Assembly (NCBI GenBank): GCA_963733065.1
Contig: CAVTBT010000004.1
Coordinates: 186,001-250,000 of the forward strand
DNA from: CAVTBT01 sp963733065
GTDB taxonomy: Bacteria; Actinomycetota; Thermoleophilia; Gaiellales; Gaiellaceae
Direction: 5' to 3'
Length of the DNA: 64,000 nucleotides
A model generated the notes under the pieces. It did no database searches and was not told the DNA's origin. It worked only from the letters and a program-made list of their open reading frames with translations. The position numbers were made by a program, and so were the translations under genes. Within the stretch, counting starts at the first letter, position 1; every line of letters starts with the position of its first letter. Shown one piece after another: positions 34,499 through 46,330 of this stretch.

Positions 34499-35452
34499 CT
34501 AGACGGGAACCGGCGTGCTCTCGACGGCCTCCCGCACGATCTCGCCGGCCTCGGCGCCGGCGGAGCGAGCCTCGGGAGCGAGGATCAGCCGGTGGGCGAG
34601 CACCGGGACGGCCACGGCCTGCACGTCCTCGGGCATGACGTAGTCGCGGCCGTCTGCGAGCGCCCGCGCCTTCGCCACGCGCAGCAGAGCGATGCCGGAC
34701 CGCGGGCTCGCACCGAGCGCCAGCCGCCCGTTGGCGCGCGTGTGCCGGAGCAGCGCGACGACGTAGCGCGAGAGGCTGTCCTCGACGTACACGTCCTTCG
34801 CGTCGTCGATCGCCTGGTGGATGTCCCGGCGGCTCGCCACGGAGCGCAGCGCCTCGAGCGGCGGCTCGGTCGTCTGCTCCGCGAGCATGCGCGCTTCGTC
34901 GGCCAGCGCCGGATAGCCGAGCGCCAGCCGCATCGTGAAACGGTCGAGCTGCGCCTCCGGCAGCGGATAGGTGCCCTCGTACTCGATCGGGTTCTGCGTC
35001 GCGATGACGAGGAAGGGCCGGTCGAGCGCCATCGTCGCGCCGTCGATCGTCACCTGGCTCTCCTGCATGGCCTCGAGCAGGGCCGCCTGGGTCTTCGGCG
35101 ACGCGCGGTTGATCTCGTCGACGAGCAGGACGTTCGCGAAGACCGGGCCGTGGCGGAGCTCGAAGCCGTTCGTTCGCTGGTTGAAGACGTTGACGCCGGT
35201 CACGTCCGACGGCAGCAGGTCGGGCGTGAACTGCATGCGCGAGAAGTCGAGGTCGAGCGACCGTGCGAGCGCCTTCGCGAGCATCGTCTTCCCCACGCCC
35301 GGGAAGTCCTCGATGATCAGGTGGCCCTCGGCGACGAGACACAGGACGCAGAGCCGGAGCGTCTCGGCCGGTGCATGCACCACGCGCGAGATGTTGTCGA
35401 CGACGGACCCGACGACGTCGGCCGCGCGCGGCTGCTGGGCGGGCTGGCTCAT
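34499..35452 (-). CDS. MoxR-family AAA+ ATPase
   Basis: A 317-residue AAA+ chaperone-like ATPase. Walker A is EDFPGVGKTMLAKALA (about residues 49-64), Walker B ANVLLVDEINRASPKTQAAL, sensor 1 FLVIATQNPIEYEGTYPLPE and the helix-2 insert of the MoxR clade are all present. It probably remodels the neighbouring DUF58 protein. The ATG overlaps the coaBC stop (ATGA). Confidence 0.94.
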   Translation of the reverse strand: MSQPAQQPRAADVVGSVVDNISRVVHAPAETLRLCVLCLVAEGHLIIEDFPGVGKTMLAKALARSLDLDFSRMQFTPDLLPSDVTGVNVFNQRTNGFELRHGPVFANVLLVDEINRASPKTQAALLEAMQESQVTIDGATMALDRPFLVIATQNPIEYEGTYPLPEAQLDRFTMRLALGYPALADEARMLAEQTTEPPLEALRSVASRRDIHQAIDDAKDVYVEDSLSRYVVALLRHTRANGRLALGASPRSGIALLRVAKARALADGRDYVMPEDVQAVAVPVLAHRLILAPEARSAGAEAGEIVREAVESTPVPV

Positions 35453-36618
35453 CGTGCCTCCAGCAGGCGTTCGACCTCGTCGAGGATGGCTGCGGCGACC
35501 TGCGGCTTGGGGGCCTTCGGCACGCGGCGTTCGCCGTCGCGTGTCACGAGCACGACCTCGTTGTCGGCGGCGTCGAAGCCGATGTCGTCACGCCCCACGT
35601 CGTTGTAGACGATCAGATCGGCGTTCTTGCTGGCGAGCATCTCACGCTTGCGTGCGAGACCCTCCTCCCCCCGCTCCGCGCCGAACGCGACGAGAATGCT
35701 GCCGTTCTTCCGCTCCCCGAGCGCCCGGGCGACGTCCACGGTCGGCTCGAGCTCGATGTGCCATGGCTCGGCGTCCTTCGGCCGCTTGTCGCTCCGTGCG
35801 CGGGCCGGCCGATAGTCGGCGACCGCCGCCGCCATCAGGATCACGTCGGCGTCCGTCCGGGCGAGCGCCTCGGCCTCGACGTCCGCGGCCGTCGGCGCCT
35901 GCACGACCTCGACGCCCTCCGGGACCGCCACGGCGAGATTCGAGGCGAGCAACGTGACGGTCGCGCCGCGGCGGCGGGCCTCGACGGCCAGCGCGACGCC
36001 CATCCGCCCCGATGAGCGGTTGCCGACGAAGCGGACGGCGTCCAACGGCTCACGGGTGCCTCCGGCGCTCACGAGCACGTGCTTCCCGGTAAGCCCGTTC
36101 GTGTCACCTCCCCCGAGCAGCTCCTCGATGCGGGCGGCGATTGCCTCCGGCTCGCTCATGCGGCCGAGACCGCTCTCGCCCTCCGCGAGCTCGCCCTCCT
36201 CGGGGCCGATGAACACGACCGCTCGCGAGCGCAGCAGCGCCACGTTCGTCTGGGTGGCCGGATGTGCCCACATGCGGTGGTTCATCGCCGGTGCGACGAG
36301 CACCGGGCCGTCGTGCGCGAGTGCCGCTTCGGTCAGGACGTCGTCGGCGAGGCCGTGAGCCAGGCGCGCGAGCGTGTGCGCGGTCAGCGGCGCGACGACC
36401 AGCAGGTCGGCCCGTCTGAGATGAGGGTACGGCTCGGCCTCCGGGCTCGTACGCGCCAGTGCCCAGAACGTCTCGGCCCGGACGAACCGCTCCGCGCCGG
36501 CCGTCACGAGCGGGATCACCTCGTGGCCGCCCTTGACGAGCAGGCGTACGAGCTCGCAGGCCTTGTAGGCCGCGATCCCACCGGTCACGCCGAGCAGAAT
36601 GCGCGCCACGGGCCTCAT
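35449..36618 (-). CDS. coaBC: Phosphopantothenoylcysteine synthetase/decarboxylase
   Basis: A 389-residue bifunctional enzyme of coenzyme A synthesis. The N-terminal CoaC half has ILLGVTGGIAAYKACELVRL, VVAPLTAHTLARLAHGLADD and the PAMNHRMW (PXMNXXMW) signature. The C-terminal CoaB half has VLVSAGGTREPLDAVRFVGN, SSGRMGVALAVEARRRGA and YNDVGRDDIGFDAADNEV. ATG at 36618 or, after a CACAAT box, GTG at 36609 could be the start. It follows rpoZ, as in many actinobacteria. Confidence 0.96.
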   Translation of the reverse strand: MRPVARILLGVTGGIAAYKACELVRLLVKGGHEVIPLVTAGAERFVRAETFWALARTSPEAEPYPHLRRADLLVVAPLTAHTLARLAHGLADDVLTEAALAHDGPVLVAPAMNHRMWAHPATQTNVALLRSRAVVFIGPEEGELAEGESGLGRMSEPEAIAARIEELLGGGDTNGLTGKHVLVSAGGTREPLDAVRFVGNRSSGRMGVALAVEARRRGATVTLLASNLAVAVPEGVEVVQAPTAADVEAEALARTDADVILMAAAVADYRPARARSDKRPKDAEPWHIELEPTVDVARALGERKNGSILVAFGAERGEEGLARKREMLASKNADLIVYNDVGRDDIGFDAADNEVVLVTRDGERRVPKAPKPQVAAAILDEVERLLEAR

Positions 36619-36648
36619 TGTGCCCTCAGCGCGCGCGAGCGTCGCGCG

Positions 36649-36882
36649 TCAGCGCTTGTACTCGTAGTTGATCTTGCCCTGACTGATCTCCTCCATGGAC
36701 ATCGTCAGGTAGTTCTTCGAGCGTGACTCGATGAGCGGCGGCGGGGCCTCTTCGAAGCCGATGCCCTCGCCGAGCTGGTGGTGGTAGTTGTTGATCTGAC
36801 GGGCGCGCTTCGCTGCAACGATGACCAGCGCATAGCGCGAGTCGACGTTCTCGAGCAGTTCGTCGATGCGGGGATGGATCAT
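36649..36882 (-). CDS. rpoZ: RNA polymerase omega subunit
   Basis: A 77-residue subunit that helps assemble the beta' subunit. MIHPRIDELLENVDSRYALV is typical, followed by IVAAKRARQINNYHHQLGEG, with KNYLTMSMEEISQGKINYEY at the C-terminus as in actinobacterial omega. The ATG overlaps the gmk stop by 4 bases, giving the classic gmk-rpoZ-coaBC order. Confidence 0.96.
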   Translation of the reverse strand: MIHPRIDELLENVDSRYALVIVAAKRARQINNYHHQLGEGIGFEEAPPPLIESRSKNYLTMSMEEISQGKINYEYKR

Positions 36883-37466
36883 GGGGGCGTCATGGTAGCG
36901 GCAAACGCGAGCTCGGCCTCGACGAGTGCCGTGAGAGCGTCCGCGGCGCGTCGCAGGTCGTCGTTGCGCACGACGTAGCGGAAGCGGTGCGCCTGCTCGA
37001 GCTGCAGGCGGGCGAGCACGATGCGCTCGGTGATCTCGCCGGAGCTCTCCGTCGCCCGGTCGCGCAGACGCCGCTCCAGCTCGGCCACGTCGGCGGCGAT
37101 GAAGACCGTGACGCTGCCGGGCACCGCGTCCTGGACGCGCAGGGCGCCTTCCGTCTCGAGCTCGAGCACGCAGATGCGACCCTCGTCAGCGATGCGGTCC
37201 AGCTCGGAGCGCAGCGTGCCGTACCGCGCCGAAACGAAGCGGACGTGCTCCAGCAGGTCGCCTGCCTCGGCACGGCGCACGAACTCGGACTCGGAGAGGA
37301 AGTAGTAGTCGCGCCCCTCCTCCTCGGCGTCTCGCCGAGCCCGCGTCGTCGCCGACACGGCGACCTCGAGCTCGGGCAGCCGCTCGACCAGCGCCCGGAT
37401 CAGGGTCCCCTTACCGGCACCCGAAGGACCGGTGACGACGAAGACAGGCAAGGGCTCTTTCGACAC
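36879..37466 (-). CDS. gmk: Guanylate kinase
   Basis: A 195-residue enzyme that phosphorylates GMP to GDP. The P-loop is GPSGAGKGT (residues 13-21), followed by VSATTRARRDAEEEGRDYYF, DLLEHVRFVSARYGT and VFIAADVAELERRLRDRATE. The start is GTG, 8 nt after a TAGGCT box (37475-37480); a leaderless promoter thus lies between mihF and gmk. Confidence 0.97.
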   Translation of the reverse strand: MSKEPLPVFVVTGPSGAGKGTLIRALVERLPELEVAVSATTRARRDAEEEGRDYYFLSESEFVRRAEAGDLLEHVRFVSARYGTLRSELDRIADEGRICVLELETEGALRVQDAVPGSVTVFIAADVAELERRLRDRATESSGEITERIVLARLQLEQAHRFRYVVRNDDLRRAADALTALVEAELAFAATMTPP

Positions 37467-37529
37467 GGACGGAGAGCCTACGCAGGACGCAGCGCTTCGT
37501 GGACCAGTGAGGAGTCAGGTCCTTGCGTG

Positions 37530-37558
37530 GGCACTTTTCGGCGCAGCCGGAAAGTGCC
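37530..37558 (-). terminator. Hairpin at the end of mihF
   Basis: GGCACTTT...CGG, loop, CCG...AAAGTGCC forms an 11-12 bp stem that begins in the last base of the mihF stop codon. No U tract follows. It probably ends or stabilises the short mihF mRNA before the gmk promoter. Confidence 0.65.
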
Positions 37559-37887
37559 TAGCGGTTGAAGAGCGCGACAAGCTCAGTGCGCTGGCGCTCC
37601 GACAGGCCGCCAACGGTCTTCGACTGGCTGATCCGGCACTGGTTGAGCAGACGCGCCGCTTTGACGCGCCCGAACTTGGGCACCGCCATGAGCATGTCGA
37701 ACACCTTCGCGGTCGAGACCCAGTCCGGCGGATCGAGCAGGATCTCCTCGATCTGGGCGTGTCCGTCCTTGAGGTCCTTCTTCAGTTGGGCACGCCTGAC
37801 GCGGATGTGATTGGCCCTCTTGAGCGCCTCCATCCGCTGGTCGAGCGAGCGGACGGGAGCCTGGGCCTGCATCTTCGTCGTGACCAT
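37558..37887 (-). CDS. mihF: Actinobacterial integration host factor
   Basis: A 109-residue nucleoid protein of the MihF family, which binds DNA without the HU fold and supports phage integration, growth and antibiotic regulation in mycobacteria and Streptomyces. APVRSLDQRMEALKRANHIR, RRAQLKKDLKDGHAQIEEIL, WVSTAKVFDMLMAVPKFGRV and AARLLNQCRISQSKTVGGLS are clear family signatures, with a helix-two-turn-helix C-terminus. The pyrD-mihF-gmk order is conserved. The start ATG is used; it lies 9 nt after the -10 box. Confidence 0.96.
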   Translation of the reverse strand: MVTTKMQAQAPVRSLDQRMEALKRANHIRVRRAQLKKDLKDGHAQIEEILLDPPDWVSTAKVFDMLMAVPKFGRVKAARLLNQCRISQSKTVGGLSERQRTELVALFNR

Positions 37888-37896
37888 GAGCGCGGG

Positions 37897-37924
37897 AGTC
37901 TAGCAAGGTTCGCGGTTCGGTCAA
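37897..37924 (-). promoter_or_regulatory. Sigma-70-like promoter of mihF, overlapping the pyrD stop codon
   Basis: On the minus strand TTGACC (37919-37924) and TAGACT (37897-37902) are 16 bases apart. The -10 box ends 9 bases before the mihF ATG, so the transcript should be leaderless or nearly so. The TGA of the -35 box is the pyrD stop codon. Confidence 0.7.
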
Positions 37925-38829
37925 GCGGGAACTTTTCGTGGGTTTTGCAGGTATTTTTGTGATTCCAAATTAGGCAACACCCCCTCGCCGTGTGCGACTC
38001 CACGGACCGTAGAGGGAGTGTCGAATCCTCGGGCGACCGCCTCGGCCTGCAGCTCCTCGCGAATGCGGGTCGGTGCGCTCGGGTCCGTGAAGAGGACGGT
38101 CCCGAGCGCGACGGCGTCGGCGCCGGCAGCCACGAGCTCGAGCGCGTCGAGCCCGGTCGAGACTCCGCCCATGCCGACGATCGGCAGGTCGACCGCCTTC
38201 GCGCAGGCGTAGACGGCGGCGAGCGCGATCGGCTTGATCGCCGGGCCCGAGTAGCCGCCGACCGCCCTCGCGAGCCGCGGCCGGAGCGTCGCCGGATCGA
38301 GCGCGAGGCCTCTGATCGTGTTCACGAGCGAGAGGCCGTCGGCGCCGGCGGCCTCGACGGCGCGGGCCGCCTCAGCCACGTCCCACACGGCGGGCGAGAG
38401 CTTCGCGTAGAGCGGCTTCGCCGTCACGGCACGCGCCGCACCGACGAGCTCCGCTGCCGTCTCCGGCGCCTCCTCGACGTTGGGGCACGACAGGTTCAGC
38501 TCGATCGCCGCCACGGAGTCCTCGCGATCGAGGCGTTCGCAGACCGTGCTGTAGTCGTCGGCCGAGAACCCGCCGACGGACACCCAGAGCGGCAGCTCGA
38601 GCGCCTCGAGCCGAGGCAGCAGCCGGGTCACGAACGCGTCGACGCCCGGTCCCTGCAGGCCGATCGAGTTCAGCATCCCGAAGTCGGTCTCGGCGATCCG
38701 TACCGGCGGGTTGCCGGCCCGCGGCACCGGCGTGATCGTCTTCGTGACGAAGGCGTCGAGCTGGGCGGCCGTCTCCGGCGCGACGAGCGCGTCGAGACAG
38801 CCCGAGCCGTTGAGGATCGCGATGCTCAT
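37921..38829 (-). CDS. pyrD: Dihydroorotate dehydrogenase, class 1B catalytic subunit
   Basis: A 302-residue FMN barrel that oxidises dihydroorotate to orotate. AGNPPVRIAETDFGMLNSIG, LQGPGVDAF, AIELNLSCPNVEEAP (FMN and catalytic Cys/Ser region), KPLYAKLSP and GMGGVSTGLDALELVAAGA all match the PyrDB group. It needs PyrK, whose gene lies immediately upstream (ATGA overlap). The last 20 or so codons (EGVLPNLESQKYLQNPRKVP) are strikingly AT-rich compared with the rest. Confidence 0.95.
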   Translation of the reverse strand: MSIAILNGSGCLDALVAPETAAQLDAFVTKTITPVPRAGNPPVRIAETDFGMLNSIGLQGPGVDAFVTRLLPRLEALELPLWVSVGGFSADDYSTVCERLDREDSVAAIELNLSCPNVEEAPETAAELVGAARAVTAKPLYAKLSPAVWDVAEAARAVEAAGADGLSLVNTIRGLALDPATLRPRLARAVGGYSGPAIKPIALAAVYACAKAVDLPIVGMGGVSTGLDALELVAAGADAVALGTVLFTDPSAPTRIREELQAEAVARGFDTPSTVRGVAHGEGVLPNLESQKYLQNPRKVPA

Positions 38830-39488
38830 GCCGCGCGGAGCACCGGCCCTTCCACGCACAATCGCTTGAAGGTGCCCTCGAGCTCGACGACGCAGCCGTA
38901 GCAGGCCCCGTAGCCGCAGGCCATCGGCGCCTCCCACGCGAGCTGGGCCGACGGCGCCCGCGAGCGCAGCACCTCGAGCAGCGGCGCCGGCCCACATGCG
39001 AGCACGTCGCCCGGCTCGGCCGGGAGCAGATCCGTGACGAGCGCCGGCTCAACGACGATCTCGGCATTCGGCACGAGGGTGGCCGCCTCCGCATGCCAGT
39101 GTGAGCGGAAGCCGAGGATGGCCGGAGGCCTGCCGAGGGCCTCGGAGAGGTAGGGCAGCGGCGCCACGCCGATGCCGCCGCCGACGAGCAAGGGCTTGCT
39201 GACGAAGAGCTCGAAGCCCACGCCGAGCGGGCCCAGCACGTCGAGCTCGTCCCCCTCCTGCAGCGCACAGAGCGCGCGCGTTCCCGGCCCGATCGGATCG
39301 ATGAGGAACGCGAGCTCACCCTCCGGCACGAGGCAGACGCTCATGGGCCGCGGCAGCAGCCGGCCGGGCACGCCGAGCATGAAGAACTGCCCCGGCATGC
39401 CGACCTTGAGCGGCCCCCGCTCGAGGCGCAGCAGCGTGTACGGGCCGACCTCCTCGGTGCCGGTGACGGGCACGCGCTCGCGGGTCAC
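38826..39488 (-). CDS. pyrK: Dihydroorotate dehydrogenase electron-transfer subunit
   Basis: A 220-residue FAD/[2Fe-2S] subunit that passes electrons from PyrD to NAD. The FAD domain has LLPRPMSVCLV and the NAD domain has LLVGGGIGVAPLPYLSEAL. The iron-sulfur cluster cysteines are C191, C196, C199 and C211 in CGYGACYGC...C. Start is GTG. It overlaps pyrD and follows carB by 24 bases. Confidence 0.94.
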   Translation of the reverse strand: MTRERVPVTGTEEVGPYTLLRLERGPLKVGMPGQFFMLGVPGRLLPRPMSVCLVPEGELAFLIDPIGPGTRALCALQEGDELDVLGPLGVGFELFVSKPLLVGGGIGVAPLPYLSEALGRPPAILGFRSHWHAEAATLVPNAEIVVEPALVTDLLPAEPGDVLACGPAPLLEVLRSRAPSAQLAWEAPMACGYGACYGCVVELEGTFKRLCVEGPVLRAA

Positions 39489-39512
39489 GAGCCGGCCTTT
39501 CCGTCCACGGGA

Positions 39513-42459
<2,947 letters not shown>

Positions 42460-42470
<11 letters not shown>

Positions 42471-43497
42471 CGGTGAGCTCCTCCACCCAGTCGTCGAGGA
42501 GCGGGCGCGCGTCGTGCGGCCCCGGGCCGGCCTCCGGATGGAACTGCACCGACCGTGCACGCAGCTCGGGGAAGCTCAGGCCCTCGACCGTGCCGTCATA
42601 GAGCGAGACGTGCGTGGCTCCGCGCTCCTCCGAGGGGCGCACGGCGAAGCCGTGGTTCTGACTCGTGACGAGCACCCGTCCGCTCGCGCGCTCGAGCACC
42701 GGGTGGTTCGCGCCGCGGTGCCCGAAGGGCAGCTTGAAGGTCTCGTGGCCGGTGGCGAGCCCGAGGAGCTGATGCCCGAGGCAGATCCCGAGCACCGGTG
42801 TCCTGCCGAGCAGCTCACCGACGACGACGGCCTCCTCGCGCAGCGGCTCCGGATCGCCTGGGCCGTTGGAGAGCACGACGCCGTCGAACCCCGCCAGCTC
42901 GTCGGCATCGGCATCGTGCGGGAGGACGGTGACGGCCGCGCCCGCGTTGACGAGGCGGCGCAGGATCGACCGCTTGACGCCGTAGTCGACGACGGCCACG
43001 CGCACGCGGCCCTGCGGGGCCACGACGTACGGCTCGCGCGTGGAGACGGCCTCGACGAGCGCGCGTCCCTCCATATCCGGCTGGGCGTGGATCGCCGCGA
43101 GGGCGTCGTCGACCGGCACGTCGCCGGCGACGGCCACGGCGCGCATCGCGCCACCCTCGCGCAGCCGCAGGACGAGCGATCGGGTGTCGATCCCAGTCAG
43201 CCCCACGAGGCCGTGGTCCCGCAGCCAGCCGGTCCACTCCGGGCCCCGCGCCTCGCGCATGATCGCGGCCCGCGCATGCGGCCGGTCGGACTCGTCCCGC
43301 GGCTCGGCGACGCCGTAGTTGCCGACCATGGGCGCGGTGAAGCAGACGAGCTGCTCGGCGTAGCTCGGATCGGTGACGGTCTCCTGGTAACCGGTCATCG
43401 CCGTGGTGAAGACGGCCTCTCCGAAGGCCAGGCCCTCGGCGGCGACCGACTCGCCGTGCAGCACCGTGCCGTCCTCGAGTGCGAGGTAGCCGCTCAC
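42460..43497 (-). CDS. carA: Carbamoyl-phosphate synthase, small (glutaminase) subunit
   Basis: A 345-residue glutamine amidotransferase that supplies ammonia to CarB. The N-terminal domain reads LALEDGTVLHGESVAAEGLA, FGEAVFTTAMTGYQETVTDP and TGIDTRSLVLRLREGGAMRA. The class I amidotransferase domain has VLSNGPGDP, LGICLGHQLLGLATG with the nucleophile Cys, GANHPV and SVQFHPEAGPGPHD. GTG at 43497 gives the normal start (SGYLALEDG) and overlaps the pyrC stop by 4 bases. Confidence 0.96.
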
Positions 43498-44765
43498 GGC
43501 GCGAACACCAGCCGGCCGTCGGCCACCGTTCGCGTGACGACGCCGCGCAGGCGCTCGCCGAGCAGCCAGGAGTTGGCGGACTTCGACCGGAACCCACTCT
43601 CCGTGACCGTCCACTCGGCGTCGAGGTCGAGCTCGACGACGTTGGCGAGCTCGCCGACCGCAATCCGCGGCACCGGCAGGCCGAACGCCCTCGCGGGCCC
43701 TGCGGACATGCGCTCGAGCAGCGTCTCGAGCGGCAGGACGCCCGGGACGACGAGGTGGGTGTGGAGCGCCGCGAACGCCGTCTCGAGCCCGGTCACGCCG
43801 AAGGGCGCCGCCTCGAACGGCGCGTCCTTCTCCTCACGGGCATGTGGCGCGTGATCCGTCGCGACGCATGTGATCGTCCCGTCCCGAAGCGCGTCCACGA
43901 GCGCCGAGCGGTCCGAGTCGGTCCCGAGCGGCGGGTTCATCTTGGTGTTCGGATCGAGCGAGCGGACGGCGTCCTCGGTCAGCACGAGGTGGTGCGGCGT
44001 CGCCTCGGCGGTGGCGGCGACCCCCTCCGCGCGGGCACGCCGGAGCGCGTGCACGGACTCGGCCGCTGACAGGTGCATGAGGTGGAGCGGCCGCTCCTCG
44101 TTGCGGGCGAGCGCGAGATCACGCTCGACCATGACGCTCTCGGCCACCGCCGGCCAGCCCGCGACGCCGAGCTCGGCCGACACCCGCCCCTCGCGGAGGT
44201 GCCCCTCGCCGGACAGGGTCGGCTCCTCGCAGTGGACGGCGAGCGGGCGCCCGTGGACGATGCCGTAGCGGAGCGCGCGCCGCATGAGCGACGCCGCGGC
44301 CACCGGGCGTCCGTCGTCGGTGAAGCCGGCGGCGCCCACCTCCGCCAGCTCGCCCATCTCGGTCAGCTCCTCCCCACGCTGTCCCTTCGAGATCGCAGCG
44401 AGGAAGCCGGTCGGCACGAGCGCCTCCTCGCGCGCCTGCGCGAGCAGTCCGCGCAGCACGGCGGCGGAGTCCACGACCGGGTCCGTGTTCGGCATGGCCA
44501 GGATCGCGCAGTACCCGCCCGCCGCGGCGGCAGCTGTCCCGGTCGCGATCGTCTCCTCGTCCTCGCGGCCGGGCGTCCGTAGATGGACGTGCGGGTCGAC
44601 GAACGCGGGCGCGAGCACCGCCCGACTGGACCCGCCGGGCTCGATCCGCGCCACCCGGCCGTCCTCGACCGTCACCCGCAGGCAGTCGTCGATCCCCTGC
44701 GCGGGATCCACGACGCGGCCCTCGAGCACCAGCGAGTCGCGGCGACCGTTCGCGGAGGCGAGCAT
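43494..44765 (-). CDS. pyrC: Dihydroorotase
   Basis: A 423-residue zinc amidohydrolase that cyclises carbamoyl aspartate. APAFVDPHVHLRTPGREDEE has the DxHxHxR zinc motif; AILAMPNTDPVVDS, AVHCEEPTLSGEGHLREG, ATAEATPHHLVLTEDAVRSL and CVATDHAPHAREEKDAPF (metal Asp and second-shell His) confirm the class I enzyme. ATG at 44765 shares one base with the pyrB stop (TGATG). Confidence 0.96.
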   Translation of the reverse strand: MLASANGRRDSLVLEGRVVDPAQGIDDCLRVTVEDGRVARIEPGGSSRAVLAPAFVDPHVHLRTPGREDEETIATGTAAAAAGGYCAILAMPNTDPVVDSAAVLRGLLAQAREEALVPTGFLAAISKGQRGEELTEMGELAEVGAAGFTDDGRPVAAASLMRRALRYGIVHGRPLAVHCEEPTLSGEGHLREGRVSAELGVAGWPAVAESVMVERDLALARNEERPLHLMHLSAAESVHALRRARAEGVAATAEATPHHLVLTEDAVRSLDPNTKMNPPLGTDSDRSALVDALRDGTITCVATDHAPHAREEKDAPFEAAPFGVTGLETAFAALHTHLVVPGVLPLETLLERMSAGPARAFGLPVPRIAVGELANVVELDLDAEWTVTESGFRSKSANSWLLGERLRGVVTRTVADGRLVFAP

Positions 44766-45670
44766 CACGCCACCTCCAGCAGCGAGCCGGCGCCGACGAG
44801 GTCGTACAGCACCGCGACGCGTACGGCGAGCCCGGCGCGCACCTGGTCGACGACGAGCGCGGCCGACGAGTCGGCGACGCGGGCGTCGATCTCGACGCCG
44901 CGGTTCATGGGCCCGGGATGCATGACCCGCTGGCCTGGTCGCACGCGCCCGGGCGTGACGCCCCAGCGGCTCGCGTACTCGCGGAGTGACGGGACGAACG
45001 ATGCTCCCGGCGCCATCCGCTCGCGCTGCATGCGCAGGACGTAGACGACGTCGGCGGCGGCGATGTCCGCGATGTCCGCGGAGACGGGCACGCCGAGTGC
45101 CTCGGGGACGAGCGTCGGCGGCCCCACGAGCGTCACCTGAGCCCCGACGAGCGCGAGCGCCTGGACGAGCGAGCGCGCGACGCGTGAGTGCAGCACGTCG
45201 CCGACGATCGCCACGTGCAGGCCTTCGAGGCGTCCGCATGCGGACCGCATCGTCGCGAGATCGAGGAGCGCCTGGGTCGGGTGTGCCCGCTTGCCGTCAC
45301 CGGCGTTCACGACGTGGGCGCCCGTGTTACGGGCGACCACCTCCGGCGCGCCGGCCTGTGGATGGCGCACGACGATCGCGTCGGGCTCGTACGCCGAGAG
45401 CGTCAGCGCGGTGTCGCGCAGCGACTCGCCCTTGTCGACGGATGAGCCTGCGGAGCGAACGGTCATCACCGCGGCGCCCAGTCGGCGCGCCGCGAGCTCG
45501 AAGCTCGACGACGTGCGCGTCGAGCTCTCGAAGAAGAGGTTCACGACTGTGCGCCCGCGAAGCGCGTCGGAGACGTCGGCCTCGGCCAGCGCCTCGGCTG
45601 TCGTCAGGATCCGCTCGACGTCGTCCGTTGTCAGGTCCGCGATGGTGATCAGGTGGCGGCGCTCAGGCAT
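44765..45670 (-). CDS. pyrB: Aspartate carbamoyltransferase
   Basis: A 301-residue enzyme that transfers the carbamoyl group to aspartate. LFFESSTRTSSSFELAARRL contains the STRTxxSFE carbamoyl-phosphate motif; VVRHPQAGAP, DGKRAHPTQALLDLATMR, VAIVGDVLHSRVARSLVQAL and RVMHPGPMNRGVEID complete the family set. No PyrI gene lies beside it, as in actinobacteria. It overlaps pyrR by 8 bases. Confidence 0.97.
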   Translation of the reverse strand: MPERRHLITIADLTTDDVERILTTAEALAEADVSDALRGRTVVNLFFESSTRTSSSFELAARRLGAAVMTVRSAGSSVDKGESLRDTALTLSAYEPDAIVVRHPQAGAPEVVARNTGAHVVNAGDGKRAHPTQALLDLATMRSACGRLEGLHVAIVGDVLHSRVARSLVQALALVGAQVTLVGPPTLVPEALGVPVSADIADIAAADVVYVLRMQRERMAPGASFVPSLREYASRWGVTPGRVRPGQRVMHPGPMNRGVEIDARVADSSAALVVDQVRAGLAVRVAVLYDLVGAGSLLEVA

Positions 45671-46235
45671 TCGTCGCTCCCTCCGCGCGAAGCAGGACGA
45701 CCTCGTCCGCTCCGTCCGTCTCCGCCAACCGCACCTGCACCCGCTCGCCGCGGGCGGTCGGCAGGTTCTTGCCGACGTAGTCCGGCCGGATCGGCAGCTC
45801 GCGGTGCCCGCGGTCGGCGAGCACGGCCAGCTGGATCGCCGCAGGCCTGCCGTGCTCGAGCAGCGCGTCCATCGCCGCCCGCACCGTGCGGCCGGTGTAG
45901 AGGACGTCGTCGACGAGCACGATGGTGCGGCCCTCGAGCTCGAACGCGAGCTCCGTGGCGTGCACCTCCGGCCGACCGCGGAGCGCCGCGTCGTCGCGAT
46001 GGTGCGTGATGTCGAGGGCGCCGAGCGGCACCTCGACGCCGCTGCGCTCGGCGACGAGCCGCCGCAGCCGCTGCGCGAGCGGCACGCCGCGCGTGTGGAT
46101 CCCGACGAGCGCGACGGAACCGAGCTCCGGATTCCGCTCGATCACCTCGTGGGCGAGGCGGCTGAGGCTTCTGGCAACGGCCTCGGCGTCGAGCAGCATG
46201 GTCGACGCCGGCCGTCCGGGGGCTTGCATGGTCAT
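45663..46235 (-). CDS. pyrR: PyrR: pyr mRNA-binding regulator and uracil phosphoribosyltransferase
   Basis: A 190-residue PRTase-fold protein. ELGSVALVGIHTRGVPLAQR is the N-terminal part, and TIVLVDDVLYTGRTVRAAMD is the PRPP-binding motif; DRGHRELPIRPDYVGKNLPT matches PyrR and not other PRTases. It senses UMP/UTP against PRPP and binds the pyr leader RNA. The ATG at 46235 has GGAGCGGTGG upstream; a second ATG follows two codons later. The binding site (46249-46266) lies directly before this ribosome-binding site. Confidence 0.95.
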   Translation of the reverse strand: MTMQAPGRPASTMLLDAEAVARSLSRLAHEVIERNPELGSVALVGIHTRGVPLAQRLRRLVAERSGVEVPLGALDITHHRDDAALRGRPEVHATELAFELEGRTIVLVDDVLYTGRTVRAAMDALLEHGRPAAIQLAVLADRGHRELPIRPDYVGKNLPTARGERVQVRLAETDGADEVVLLRAEGATNA

Positions 46236-46248
46236 CCACCGCTCCTTC

Positions 46249-46266
46249 CCGGCCTCGCTGGACCGG
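46249..46266 (-). promoter_or_regulatory. PyrR-binding RNA hairpin in the pyr operon leader
   Basis: On the minus strand CCGG-TCCAGCGAGG-CCGG contains the PyrR consensus TCCnGnGAGG, closed by a CCGG/CCGG stem. It ends 14 bases before the pyrR ATG and abuts the AAGGAGCGG ribosome-binding site, so PyrR binding would block translation of pyrR and its operon, as described for mycobacterial leaders. A TACAGT -10-like box lies at 46285-46290. Confidence 0.82.
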
Positions 46267-46330
46267 CTTAAAGGGACGCCCGGCACTGTACCGCCCCGCG
46301 CGGACGGCGACGACTGCCATCCTTCCGGCC

